From Aequitasia blattaphilus (GTDB lineage: Bacteria > Bacillota > Clostridia > Lachnospirales > Lachnospiraceae), in contig NZ_JAMXOD010000001.1 of assembly GCF_024721305.1 (NCBI RefSeq), positions 124,001 through 188,000 of the forward strand: a stretch of DNA of 64,000 nucleotides, written 5' to 3'. Of this stretch, positions 23,621 through 32,513 are shown piece after piece. Below the pieces are notes generated by a model that was not told the origin of the DNA, did no database searches, and was given only the letters and a program-made list of their open reading frames with translations. Position 1 is the stretch's first letter; every line of letters begins with the position of its first letter. The position numbers and the translations under genes are program-made.

Positions 23621-25006
23621 ATGTTTGGAGAAAAAATTGTAACGGGACCGTTATTGATGGGAATTTTTATTTTAGCAATTGTAGTGTTATTAGTTTTGAT
23701 TATTAAGTTTAAGCTGAATGCATTTGTTGCTCTTTTGGTAACAGCTTTTGCAACTGGAATACTGGTAAATATGCCTCTCAATGACGTGGCACAGACGGTA
23801 ACAGATGGATTTGGAGGAACCTTAGGAAGCATCGGTATGGTAACTGGACTGGGTGTAATGCTGGGGAAATTCATGTTTGAATCTGGTGGGATTGAATCCA
23901 TATGTAACAGGATTTTAAAGGTTTTCGGAGATAAAAAATCACCGATTGCAGTTGCACTTTCTGGATTTATTACCGGAATTCCAGTATTTGGAGATGTGGT
24001 TTACATTATGTTTGCACCAATGCTCCGGGTCTTGTCTAAGAAGACCAAGATTTCAATGGTAACTTATGCCTGTGCAATTTCTGTGGCAACAACCTGTACC
24101 TTTGCCTTGGTTCTTCCCACAGCCCCACCTCTTGCAGTGGCTGAAACGGTTGGAATTGATATTGGAATCTTTTTCTTTTATGCTCTGATTTCTGCATTTG
24201 TTGGAATGTTTGCTGGTGGAATAATCTGGGGTAAGATCTTGGATAAACAGGATCAGAAAAAAGGACATTTTTATACATTTGACGATTTGGAAGAGGAAGA
24301 GGCACAAATCGAAAAGAAATCCGACAAAGAACTTATGGGGGCAGGAAAAGCTCTTTCAATTTTATTAGTTCCTATTATTCTTATTTTATTAGGAAGTTTT
24401 GTTCCTTTAGCAGTGGGCAGTGACGCGGCGATTATGCCAGTAGTTACTTTTATTGGAAATAAGAACTTTGCTATGATGTGTGGAGTTATTTACGCAGCAC
24501 TGATATCCAGAAAATATATCGAAAAGACAGCGACAGATGTGATGACAGAAGCCGCGGATCAAGTGGGACTTATTCTATTGATTACAGGTGCCGGTGGGGC
24601 TTTTGGTAAGATTCTTCAGGCAACAGGAATAGCAGATTACGTAGCCGGATCACTTTCCCAGTTTAGTATTCCTATTTTAGTGCTGTGTTTCTTAATTGCA
24701 CAGATTATTCGATGCGCACAAGGGTCAACAACAGTAGCTCTCATGACAACAGCAGCAATTTTGGCCAACACAATTGCAGCAAGCGGTGTTTCACCTATAC
24801 TTTGCTCCATTGCAATTTGTGCAGGTGGAATTGGTTTGTCTTTGCCAAATGACTCAGGTTTCTGGGCAATCAGCAGATTTTTCAGAATCTCTGTTACGGA
24901 TACCATAAGAGGATGGACCATAGGAGGATTTATAGCCGGAGTTGCAATATTGATTTTTGTGTCAGTACTTTCATTATTCCAAGGTGTACTGCCAGGACTT
25001 GTGTAA
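23621..25006 (+). CDS. GntP-family sugar-acid permease
   Basis: A 461-residue membrane protein with about twelve hydrophobic segments, matching the GntP family of gluconate/sugar-acid proton symporters. Conserved stretches include ITGIPVFGDVVYIMFAP, LPTAPPLAVAE and RCAQGSTTVALMTTAAI, and LPNDSGFWAISRF near the end. It follows the SDR by 20 bases, so substrate entry and the first oxidoreduction appear cotranscribed. Exact substrate (gluconate, idonate, glycerate-like or a uronate derivative) is not visible from sequence. Confidence 0.9.
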   Translation: MFGEKIVTGPLLMGIFILAIVVLLVLIIKFKLNAFVALLVTAFATGILVNMPLNDVAQTVTDGFGGTLGSIGMVTGLGVMLGKFMFESGGIESICNRILKVFGDKKSPIAVALSGFITGIPVFGDVVYIMFAPMLRVLSKKTKISMVTYACAISVATTCTFALVLPTAPPLAVAETVGIDIGIFFFYALISAFVGMFAGGIIWGKILDKQDQKKGHFYTFDDLEEEEAQIEKKSDKELMGAGKALSILLVPIILILLGSFVPLAVGSDAAIMPVVTFIGNKNFAMMCGVIYAALISRKYIEKTATDVMTEAADQVGLILLITGAGGAFGKILQATGIADYVAGSLSQFSIPILVLCFLIAQIIRCAQGSTTVALMTTAAILANTIAASGVSPILCSIAICAGGIGLSLPNDSGFWAISRFFRISVTDTIRGWTIGGFIAGVAILIFVSVLSLFQGVLPGLV

Positions 25007-25012
25007 ATTCAC

Positions 25013-25042
25013 TTCAAAAGTATATTCTTTTCATGCTATACT
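25013..25042 (+). promoter_or_regulatory. promoter of the GntR regulator-dehydratase pair
   Basis: TTCAAA and TATACT with an 18-base spacer. The -10 box sits directly on an upstream GTG codon at 25043, which rules against that codon as the start of the regulator. Confidence 0.5.
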
Positions 25043-25078
25043 GTGAGTGTTGAAAAAGTACGAATGGTGGGGACAAAT

Positions 25079-25822
25079 ATGGAAAAATCATTTAAGGCAA
25101 TCGGACAAAAAGCACAAGTTTTACCGGAGCAGGTAGCAGAGCAGATTAAAGAGTTGATTATTGTAAATAAATGGGAAGCAGGACATAAGCTTCCCAATGA
25201 ATTCGAGATGGCTGACCAGCTAAAGGTCGGACGTGGTACTATTCGAGAGGCTGTTAAGATTTTAGTGGCTCAAAATATTGTAGAGATTCAGAGAGGAAGA
25301 GGAACCTTTGTGAGTGACAAGCCGGGAGTGGTTGATGATCCCTTAGGTCTTTCTTTTATGAGTGATAAACACAAACTCGCATTGGATATGTGTGAAACCA
25401 GATTGATGATTGAGCCTCAAATTGCAGAGATTGCTGCAAAACGTGCAACGGCAGAAAATATTCAAGATTTAGAGCGATTGTGTAAATTGGTAGAAGATAA
25501 AATTCATCAAAATATTGCACATACTCAGGAGGATGTTGATTTTCACGAAGCAATTGCTGCATGTACGGGAAATCAGGTAGTACAGCAGATTGTACCAATT
25601 ATTCAAAGCAGTATCATGCTTTTTATAGATATTACAAAATCTGGTTTAAAGCACCATACAATCGAAGAGCATCGCATGCTGGTTGAGGCAATCAAGGAGC
25701 ATGATACCAAAAAAGCAAATGAAGTTATGACCGCCCACATAAAACAGAATCAGAGAAACATCGAGCTGATCATTGGGGAGTCTAAGAAAGGTGATAAAAA
25801 TGTTGAAAAGTCAGGAACTTAG
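25079..25822 (+). CDS. GntR/FadR-family regulator (FCD domain)
   Basis: A 247-residue regulator. The winged helix (VAEQIKELIIVNKWEAGHKLP then FEMADQLKVGRGTIREAVKIL) is followed by an FCD effector domain with the metal-binding His pattern of DVDFHEAIAAC, HHTIEEHRMLVEAI and MTAHIKQN. FCD regulators typically bind sugar acids or other carboxylates. The start is the ATG at 25079, with GGGGA ahead. The end overlaps the dehydratase start by 23 bases, so expression is coupled. It probably controls this cluster through the palindrome at 22803. Confidence 0.88.
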   Translation: MEKSFKAIGQKAQVLPEQVAEQIKELIIVNKWEAGHKLPNEFEMADQLKVGRGTIREAVKILVAQNIVEIQRGRGTFVSDKPGVVDDPLGLSFMSDKHKLALDMCETRLMIEPQIAEIAAKRATAENIQDLERLCKLVEDKIHQNIAHTQEDVDFHEAIAACTGNQVVQQIVPIIQSSIMLFIDITKSGLKHHTIEEHRMLVEAIKEHDTKKANEVMTAHIKQNQRNIELIIGESKKGDKNVEKSGT

Positions 25823-27518
25823 AAAAGTGGCTCCAGAACTTGATCCCTTGAGACTGGGTACAGGCTGGAAAGTTGAAGATTTAGATAAGCCACAGATTAT
25901 GATAGAAAGTACATTCGGAGATAGTCATCCGGGGAGTGTGCATTTAATAGAGCTTGTGGAGGAAGCACGCCAGGGAATTGAAGAAGAAGGCGGAAAAGGA
26001 GCCCGGTATTTTACTACAGATATTTGTGATGGAGAGGCTCAGGGACATGATGGGATTAATTACTCTCTGGCATCTCGGGACACCATTGCAAATATGATTG
26101 AGATTCATGCTGGAGCAACGCCTTTTGATGGAGGTGTCTATATTGCAAGCTGTGATAAAGGGATGCCGGCACATTTGATGGGGTTGGCACGAGTAAATAT
26201 GCCAGCTATTGTAATGAGTGGTGGTGTAATGGATGCGGGACCAAATCTTTTGACTCTTGAGCAAATTGGCGCATACAACGCTATGTATGAAAGAGGAGAA
26301 ATCACAGAAGATGAGTTGAAGTTTTATAAGCATAATGCATGTCCATCTTGTGGAGCATGTTCTTTTATGGGAACAGCCTCCACCATGCAGGTCATGGCAG
26401 AGGCATTAGGACTCAGTCTTCCTGGGAGTGCTCTTTTGCCTGCAACAGGAGAGAAGATTAAGGAGTATGCAAAGAGTGCAGGGAAGCAGGCAATCTATCT
26501 TGCAAAACATAATATTAAGCCAAGGGATATTGTTACATTAAAATCATTTGAAAATGCAATCATGGTTCATGCAGCGATATCCGGGTCTACAAATTCCTTG
26601 CTTCATATTCCGGCAATTGCCCATGAATTTGGAATTGAAATTGACGGAGATACCTTTGATCGTCTACATCGGGGGGCGCATTACTTACTCAATATCAGAC
26701 CGGCAGGAGAATGGCCAGCACAGTTTTTCTACTATGCAGGTGGTGTTCCACGAGTGATGGAAGAAATCAAGAGTGTTCTCCATTTAGATGTCATGACTGT
26801 TACCGGAAAAACCTTGGGAGAAAATCTGGAAGAGCTTAAGCAAAACGGTTTTTACGAAGAATGTGAAGCTTATTTAAAGGACTATGGAATTCAAAGAGAA
26901 GATGTGATTCGTTCCTTTGATAATGCTTTTGGAGAAGATGGAAGCATTGCAATATTAAAAGGGAATCTGGCACCTCTCGGAGCCGTCGTGAAACATACTG
27001 TTGTGCCAAAAGAAATGTTTGAGGCAAAGTTAAATGCCAGGGTTTTTGACTCGGAAGAAGAGGCAATAGATGCTGTTTTAACCCATAAAATCAGACCGGG
27101 AGATGCTGTGTTTATTCGTTACGAGGGTCCAAAAGGAAGCGGGATGCCAGAGATGTTTTACACCACAGAAGCCATTGCATCTGATGAGGAATTGAGTGCC
27201 TCTATAGCTTTGATAACAGATGGAAGATTTTCAGGGGCATCAAAAGGACCGGCGATTGGACATGTCTCGCCAGAAGCAGCAGAGGGTGGCCCGATTGCAT
27301 TGGTTGAAGAAGGAGATGTTATCGAAATTAATATTCCGAATCGAGTTTTACGAATCTGTGGCATACAAGGGGAAGAGAAAAGAGAAGAAGACATACTTGC
27401 TGTTTTAGAAGAACGAAAGAAAAAGCTGAAACCATTTACAAATAAATATACAAAAGGTGTTTTAAAATTATTTGCAGATCGCGCAGTATCTCCAATGAAG
27501 GGTGGATATATGGAGTAA
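25800..27518 (+). CDS. IlvD/Edd-family sugar-acid dehydratase
   Basis: A 572-residue Fe-S dehydratase. Cluster-ligand regions are TTDICDGEAQGHDG, YIASCDKGMPAHLMG and CPSCGACSFMGTASTMQ; LITDGRFSGASKGPAIGHVSPEA is the conserved C-terminal domain. HAAISGSTNSLLHIPAIAHE and VMTVTGKTLGENL are closer to the sugar-acid dehydratases (YjhG/YagF, xylonate or gluconate type) than to biosynthetic dihydroxyacid dehydratase. With GntP, KdgK and Eda nearby it most likely turns an aldonate into a 2-keto-3-deoxy acid. The ATG at 25800 has AAAGGTGA ahead and overlaps the regulator. Confidence 0.85.
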   Translation: MLKSQELRKVAPELDPLRLGTGWKVEDLDKPQIMIESTFGDSHPGSVHLIELVEEARQGIEEEGGKGARYFTTDICDGEAQGHDGINYSLASRDTIANMIEIHAGATPFDGGVYIASCDKGMPAHLMGLARVNMPAIVMSGGVMDAGPNLLTLEQIGAYNAMYERGEITEDELKFYKHNACPSCGACSFMGTASTMQVMAEALGLSLPGSALLPATGEKIKEYAKSAGKQAIYLAKHNIKPRDIVTLKSFENAIMVHAAISGSTNSLLHIPAIAHEFGIEIDGDTFDRLHRGAHYLLNIRPAGEWPAQFFYYAGGVPRVMEEIKSVLHLDVMTVTGKTLGENLEELKQNGFYEECEAYLKDYGIQREDVIRSFDNAFGEDGSIAILKGNLAPLGAVVKHTVVPKEMFEAKLNARVFDSEEEAIDAVLTHKIRPGDAVFIRYEGPKGSGMPEMFYTTEAIASDEELSASIALITDGRFSGASKGPAIGHVSPEAAEGGPIALVEEGDVIEINIPNRVLRICGIQGEEKREEDILAVLEERKKKLKPFTNKYTKGVLKLFADRAVSPMKGGYME

Positions 27519-27541
27519 AGTGTGGTAATCTAAAAATAAAA

Positions 27542-27586
27542 AAAGAAGACTGCTACAAGAAATATATTCTTGGGTGGTCTTTCTTT
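27542..27586 (+). terminator. terminator after the dehydratase gene
   Basis: AAAGAAGAC and GTCTTTCTTT arms (one bulge) with inner pairing CAAGAA/ATTCTTG; the T-rich right arm acts as the tail. Confidence 0.65.
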
Positions 27587-27609
27587 GAATATTACAGGAG
27601 GAAATGCAG

Positions 27610-29292
27610 ATGCAGGAATATCCAAGACCAATGCTAAGAAGAGACAGCTTTCTTTCATTGGACGGCACATGGCTCTATGCGATTACAAGAAAGCCTCAAA
27701 AACCAAAAAAATTTGACGGCAATATACGAGTGCCTTTTTCGCCGGAAGCGCCACTCTCAGGAGTGAATCGGAAAGTGCGTCCTTACGAATATTTGTGGTA
27801 TCGCAAGGAGTTTCAAGTAGAAAAAGTTCATGGAATGAGATGGATTCTTCATTTTGGAGCTGTGGATCAGATTGCTTTTGTATACATCAATAATATATTG
27901 GTTCAGAAGCATGTGGGCGGATATACTCCGTTTTCTGTTGATATTACACCATGGATCCAGAAAGACAATACAGTGGAAGTGATGGTAAAAGATTTTACGG
28001 ATTCCTCTTATCTGGCAAGAGGGAAACAAAGCCTTAAACCAGGGGGAATGTTCTACACAGGACAGAGTGGAATCTGGCAAAGTGTATGGTTAGAGGAGGT
28101 TCCAAGGGAATACATTCAAAACATTGTCTATACTCCCATTTATGATGAAGAAGCAATCCAAATACGAGTGGATGGGAACCAAGATGCTCCGGTGGTAATT
28201 GTCATTGGTGAAGGAGAGGAACGCATTACATTTATTGGGAAAAGCAATCAAAACAATATTATAAAGATTCAGAATATGAAATCCTGGTCACCAGATAATC
28301 CGTATTTGTATCCGGTAGAAATTACCTTTCGGGAGGATAAGGTCAAGAGCTATTTTGCCATGCGTAAAATTGAAATAAAGAAGGATGGGGAAAATATACC
28401 GAGAGTCTATCTGAATAATGAAGCTTGTTTCCAGAAAGGAGTCATTGACCAAGGATATTGGCAGGAGGGCTTGATGACACCTACCTCGGATTGGGATTTT
28501 ATCCGGGACATTCAAAACATGAAAGACTTAGGATTTAATATGATACGCAAGCATGTGAAGATAGAGCCACAACGTTGGTATTATCACTGTGACCGTCTGG
28601 GAATGATGGTATGGCAGGATATGATTAATGGAGGAGAGGGACATAGGCCTTGGTTTATTACTTATATGGCGACTCTCTTTGAGTGGACTCATATTTCATT
28701 GAAAAATCCACCGGAAAGTTTGACAGGACGGAAGAAAAAAAATGCAAAACTGCGATTTATTAGAGAAATGAAGGATACCATTAAAGTGCTTTATAATCAT
28801 CCGTCTATTGTCTGCTGGACGATATTCAATGAAGGCTGGGGACAGTTTGAAACCAACTTTATGACGGACATAGTTCGGAAAATAGATGCTTCAAGATTAA
28901 TTGATCAGGCAAGTGGATGGTTCGATCAAAAAGGTGGAGATTTTAGAAGCATCCATAATTATTTTCTTCCCTTGAAGATAAAGCAAGAAGCAAATCGAGT
29001 TGCTGCCCTCACAGAATTCGGTGGATATTCTTATAGCATGAAAGGACACAGAACGAAGGAGAAAACATATGGATATCGTATTTATAAGAGTAAAAAAGCT
29101 TTGACAAAAGCTTATGAGTCCTTAATGAAGAGAGAGGTGATTCCTCAAATTAAGAAGGGATTGTCCGTTGTAATTTATACACAACTTTCAGATATTGAAG
29201 AAGAAACAAACGGAATATACACCTACGATAGGGAAGAATTAAAAATAGAAAGGGAAGTAGTCCTAAGGTGTAATAACTTATTAAAGTATTAA
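27610..29292 (+). CDS. glycoside hydrolase family 2 enzyme
   Basis: A 560-residue intracellular GH2 protein: jelly-roll sugar-binding domain (WYRKEFQV ... HVGGYTPFSVDITPWI), immunoglobulin-like domain, then a TIM barrel. The acid/base is E408 in FNEGWGQFE and the nucleophile E469 in LTEFGGYS. The protein lacks the extra C-terminal domains of large beta-galactosidases. The N-x-K signature of beta-glucuronidases is not obvious, so specificity (galactoside, glucuronide or other) stays open. No signal peptide, so it acts on imported glycosides. The ATG at 27610 has AGGAGG 8 bases ahead; the one at 27604 is too close to it. Confidence 0.85.
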   Translation: MQEYPRPMLRRDSFLSLDGTWLYAITRKPQKPKKFDGNIRVPFSPEAPLSGVNRKVRPYEYLWYRKEFQVEKVHGMRWILHFGAVDQIAFVYINNILVQKHVGGYTPFSVDITPWIQKDNTVEVMVKDFTDSSYLARGKQSLKPGGMFYTGQSGIWQSVWLEEVPREYIQNIVYTPIYDEEAIQIRVDGNQDAPVVIVIGEGEERITFIGKSNQNNIIKIQNMKSWSPDNPYLYPVEITFREDKVKSYFAMRKIEIKKDGENIPRVYLNNEACFQKGVIDQGYWQEGLMTPTSDWDFIRDIQNMKDLGFNMIRKHVKIEPQRWYYHCDRLGMMVWQDMINGGEGHRPWFITYMATLFEWTHISLKNPPESLTGRKKKNAKLRFIREMKDTIKVLYNHPSIVCWTIFNEGWGQFETNFMTDIVRKIDASRLIDQASGWFDQKGGDFRSIHNYFLPLKIKQEANRVAALTEFGGYSYSMKGHRTKEKTYGYRIYKSKKALTKAYESLMKREVIPQIKKGLSVVIYTQLSDIEEETNGIYTYDREELKIEREVVLRCNNLLKY

Positions 29293-29296
29293 AGTG

Positions 29297-29325
29297 TTGA
29301 TATTAGGAAAAGTATTTGTTAATAT
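29297..29325 (+). promoter_or_regulatory. probable promoter of the 29401 gene
   Basis: TTGATA and TAATAT with a 17-base spacer, about 75 bases before the start codon. Confidence 0.45.
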
Positions 29326-29400
29326 TAGATGGAATAAACGGGTTTATCAAGAAACGGAAAAATTTACAAAGAGCGAAATTAGTATTACAAGGAGGAATAT

Positions 29401-30267
29401 ATGCCTAATTTAACATTTGCAGAACAAGTAAAAATAATTTTAAGCCGTAAAGGCATGACCATTAAAGAGCTGGCAGAAACCATTGAAGGACAAACTGGAA
29501 AAAAGATGTCCAGACAAAATTTAACACAAAGGTTAGGGCGAGATAATTTCCAGGAGAAAGATATGAGGATGATTGCCGAAATCTTAGGGTGTGGATTTCA
29601 ATTGGATATCTTAGGTACTGCTGTAGAAGAACGTATGACAGTAAAACCGGTATCAAAGCCGGCAATCGAAATTATTCCCCAGGAAGAAATGCTGGAAGAA
29701 GCGGAAAGAGACATCACAGTGGGTGAACTTGTAGATATTAGCCAGGAGTTAGATGAAATAGAGAAGCAAGCAGATCAGGAAATTCAGCCAGAAGAGCCAG
29801 CTTTCCAGCCAGAAGAGTCTGTACCTCAGCCAGAGCTTTCACTTTCGGAAGAAGAAATGACTGCGATTTTAAATGATGGAGAAGTAACGCTGGAGGAAAC
29901 AGCTAAGAAAGCTGGATGGAAGGGTTATTTATCAGGCATCTTTAAGAAAAGCAGTAAGGAAGAGGAAGATGGAACTGGACTTGAGGAAGTGGAAGAAGAG
30001 AAAGATGTAATTGCATCTCAGGGAGAGAAATCATCAGAAACCCCAGAAGCCAAAGGGGATGGAAAAGCAGAAATCAATCCTTTTACTGGAGTGGAATATG
30101 AAAGCAACAGTGTTCGTGTGCACCCGAATCGAATCGGATATGTACAAGTCTATGACCGAAAAGACCACAAATGGACAGATATGACGGAGTGGGCATTTCT
30201 TGGCTATCAGGAAAGAAAGAAGGTTCTTCTTGGAAAAGACTATGAACCACCAATTTATTTAGACTAG
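29401..30267 (+). CDS. HTH protein with acidic linker, function unknown
   Basis: A 288-residue protein. The N-terminus looks like an XRE-type HTH (EQVKIILSRKGMTIKELAET, then RQNLTQRLGRDNFQEKDM). Residues from about 85 to 225 are Glu-rich, low in order and Pro/Gln-repeating (EEPAFQPEESVPQPE). The last 65 residues are compact again, from INPFTGVEYES to YEPPIYLD, and look like a conserved small domain. I do not recognise a named family. The dGTPase gene starts 4 bases after its stop, so they probably form one unit. Confidence 0.6.
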   Translation: MPNLTFAEQVKIILSRKGMTIKELAETIEGQTGKKMSRQNLTQRLGRDNFQEKDMRMIAEILGCGFQLDILGTAVEERMTVKPVSKPAIEIIPQEEMLEEAERDITVGELVDISQELDEIEKQADQEIQPEEPAFQPEESVPQPELSLSEEEMTAILNDGEVTLEETAKKAGWKGYLSGIFKKSSKEEEDGTGLEEVEEEKDVIASQGEKSSETPEAKGDGKAEINPFTGVEYESNSVRVHPNRIGYVQVYDRKDHKWTDMTEWAFLGYQERKKVLLGKDYEPPIYLD

Positions 30268-30270
30268 AAA

Positions 30271-31698
30271 GTGAGAAAGAAATTGAATTGGAAGCAGCTA
30301 TTATCAGATAAAAGAAGCAGAGGCGCATATACAACGGGTGCCCGACGAGAGAATCCGGATTTACGGAGCGAATTTGAGAAGGACTATCACAGAATTATTG
30401 GAAGCGCGTCCTTTCGAAGACTTCAGGATAAGACACAAGTATTTCCTTTGGATAAAAGTGATTTTATTCGGACTCGTTTGACTCATTCTTTGGAGGTTTC
30501 ATCCTTCGCGAAATCTTTGGGACAAAATATAGGAGAAAACATTCTGTTTTATGAAAAGGATCCGGATTTCACACCGCGGATGAAGGAGGACATCAGCTCG
30601 ATCCTACAGTGCAGCGGTTTAATACATGACATTGGAAATCCGCCCTTTGGACATTTTGGTGAGACCGCTATACGTGAATGGTTTCAAAAAAATTTGAAGA
30701 ATATTTCCTTTCATGGTCGAAGTGTTGAGGAAGCATTATCACCGCAAATGCTAGAGGATTTGTATCATTTTGAAGGAAATGCCCAAGCATTGCGGTTAGT
30801 AACGAAGCTTCATTTTTTAGTGGATGAGCACGGAATGAATTTAACATATGCGTTGTTAAACACCATTGTAAAATACCCGGTTTCTTCCCTGGAGATTGAT
30901 GGGAAATCGAAAGATATAAAATACAAAAAACTAGGGTTCTACTATGCAGATGAGGATATTTACAAGGAAATAGAGGAAGCCACTGGGACAAAAGGGGCGA
31001 GACATCCTTTGACATTTATACTGGAAGCGGCAGATGATATTGCCTATAAGACGGCAGATATTGAAGACGCATACATAAAGGGGATGTTATCTTATCAAAG
31101 ACTTTTTGAGGCATTAAAAGAGCTTGAGGAAGCCCATCCAGAGGAGGAATTCAAACCGGCAGCTATTTTATCAAGACTGTATAATAGAGGGGTAGAAAAG
31201 CAACTGGAAAAGCCGGAAGAGTACGGGGTAAAGAATTGGATTATACGGGTGCAAGGCTATGTAATAGGTGGAGCGACCAAAGGTTTTACAGACCATTATG
31301 ATGAGATTATGTCCGGAACCTATCAGAAAGATTTGTTCTATGGAAATTATGTAAAGGATATTATGGATGTTTTGGGAAAACTTGCCTATGAGGAGGTATT
31401 TACTTCACGAAAAATCTATGGAATGGAGGCTCAGGAAGCAGTGATTCTAGAATTTTTGCTGGATCGTTTTATGTCTGCAGCAATTAAATTCGATGATGAT
31501 CAGCCGCTGACTTCCATTGACAAAAGAATGATTGCATTTATTTCCAGTAATTATCTTGAGGCGTATCACACGCATGGAAAAGGGAAGAGTAAGGAAGAAA
31601 AACTTTATCTACGTCTCCTTTTAGTTACAGATTATATCTGTGGAATGACTGACAGCTATGCAAAAAGGCTGTATCAGGAATTGAATGGATTTATGTAG
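30271..31698 (+). CDS. dgt: deoxyguanosinetriphosphate triphosphohydrolase-like HD protein
   Basis: A 475-residue dGTPase-family enzyme that removes triphosphate from dNTPs. HD-domain ligands are visible in RLTHSLEVSS, GLIHDIGNPPFGHFGE (the HD pair) and AADDIAYKTADIEDA; FRRLQDKTQVFPL is the family's N-terminal signature. The start is GTG at 30271; a TTG 12 bases later is an alternative. The gene lies between the HTH/acidic protein and tadA, which begins 9 bases downstream. Confidence 0.9.
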   Translation: MRKKLNWKQLLSDKRSRGAYTTGARRENPDLRSEFEKDYHRIIGSASFRRLQDKTQVFPLDKSDFIRTRLTHSLEVSSFAKSLGQNIGENILFYEKDPDFTPRMKEDISSILQCSGLIHDIGNPPFGHFGETAIREWFQKNLKNISFHGRSVEEALSPQMLEDLYHFEGNAQALRLVTKLHFLVDEHGMNLTYALLNTIVKYPVSSLEIDGKSKDIKYKKLGFYYADEDIYKEIEEATGTKGARHPLTFILEAADDIAYKTADIEDAYIKGMLSYQRLFEALKELEEAHPEEEFKPAAILSRLYNRGVEKQLEKPEEYGVKNWIIRVQGYVIGGATKGFTDHYDEIMSGTYQKDLFYGNYVKDIMDVLGKLAYEEVFTSRKIYGMEAQEAVILEFLLDRFMSAAIKFDDDQPLTSIDKRMIAFISSNYLEAYHTHGKGKSKEEKLYLRLLLVTDYICGMTDSYAKRLYQELNGFM

Positions 31699-31706
31699 GG
31701 GGTCAA

Positions 31707-32180
31707 ATGATAAAGACAGATGAATACTATATGAAGGAAGCATATAAGCAAGGAAAGAAGGCGTATAAGCTGGGAGAAGTTCCAATTGGGTGTGTCATAG
31801 TGCATCAGGGAGAAGTTATCGGAAGAGGATATAATAGACGCATGAAGGATCAAAACACCTTGTCTCATGCCGAGCTGATTGCCATCAAACGTGCCAGCAA
31901 GAAGCTTAATGACTGGAGATTGGATGATTGTACGATGTATGTGACGTTGGAACCTTGCCAAATGTGTGCCGGTGCAATTGTTCAAGGACGCATTAAAAGG
32001 GTGGTAATAGGCTGTATGAATCCGAAGGCCGGCTGTGCAGGATCCATTTTGAATCTTTTGGATATGAAAGAATTTAATCATCAGGTAGAGATTACTTCTG
32101 GAATAATGGAAGAAGAATGTGGAAAGCTTATGAAAGATTTCTTTAAAGAATTGCGAAAAAAAGGCAGTAATCCATCTTAG
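31707..32180 (+). CDS. tadA: tRNA-specific adenosine deaminase
   Basis: A 157-residue zinc deaminase converting A34 to inosine in tRNA-Arg(ACG). The active site is HAELIAIKRA (zinc His and catalytic Glu) with LEPCQMCAGAIVQ supplying the two Cys ligands. Length and MNPKAGCAGSILNLL fit TadA rather than a free-base deaminase. The stop codon lies inside the terminator stem that also ends the convergent SRP RNA gene. Confidence 0.93.
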   Translation: MIKTDEYYMKEAYKQGKKAYKLGEVPIGCVIVHQGEVIGRGYNRRMKDQNTLSHAELIAIKRASKKLNDWRLDDCTMYVTLEPCQMCAGAIVQGRIKRVVIGCMNPKAGCAGSILNLLDMKEFNHQVEITSGIMEEECGKLMKDFFKELRKKGSNPS

Positions 32181-32194
32181 GATTGCTGCTTTTA
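32156..32194. terminator. shared terminator of tadA and the SRP RNA gene
   Basis: GGCAGTAATCC and GGATTGCTGC pair around a 6-base loop. An A-run on the left and a T-run on the right allow it to work on both strands. Confidence 0.85.
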
Positions 32195-32459
32195 TACGTG
32201 CGTTACGCTTCGAATCAAGTTTCATCTGCGTTACCTTGGTAGTTGACTAGACCCAGGCTACCTTACGGCACCCGAAAGGTTCCACTTAGTGCTGCTTCGT
32301 TCCCGACCTGACACGATTCATGGATTTTCGTCGCGTAAGACCCAAATCGTAAACGCCACTTGCCAAGGGCAGCCAAACAAAATCTGACCCTCTACGTAAC
32401 ATCACCCCTGCTATAGCGGATTGCAGGTGCAAGGTACCGCTAACACCCCGGCTGCACGA
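32195..32459 (-). ncRNA. ffs: signal recognition particle RNA, large bacterial type
   Basis: On the minus strand the conserved SRP helix-8 core reads GTGTCAGGTCGGGAACGAAG followed by CAGCA. The 5' domain contains CCTGCAATCCGCTATAGCAG, as in other clostridial SRP RNAs. The length of about 265 bases includes the Alu-like part found in Bacilli and Clostridia, unlike the short 4.5S RNA of enterobacteria. The ends are set from the promoter and the terminator and are accurate to a few bases. It forms the targeting particle with Ffh for membrane insertion. Confidence 0.93.
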
Positions 32460-32465
32460 GTCTTT

Positions 32466-32494
32466 ATTTTACATGGTTCTTGCATAAAAGTCAA
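32466..32494 (-). promoter_or_regulatory. SRP RNA promoter
   Basis: On the minus strand TTGACT and TAAAAT with a 17-base spacer; predicted start near 32459. Confidence 0.75.
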
Positions 32495-32507
32495 ATCCCT
32501 TTATAAT
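32480..32507 (+). promoter_or_regulatory. promoter of the B12-radical SAM gene
   Basis: TTGCAT and a perfect TATAAT, 16-base spacer. It overlaps the SRP promoter on the opposite strand. Its predicted start falls on or next to the ATG at 32514. Confidence 0.6.
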
Positions 32508-32513
32508 GGAGAT

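Noticed and set aside
25043-25078. GTG at 25043 as start of the GntR-family regulator
   Set aside because: The codon directly follows the probable -10 box and has no ribosome site; the ATG at 25079 has GGGGA in front.
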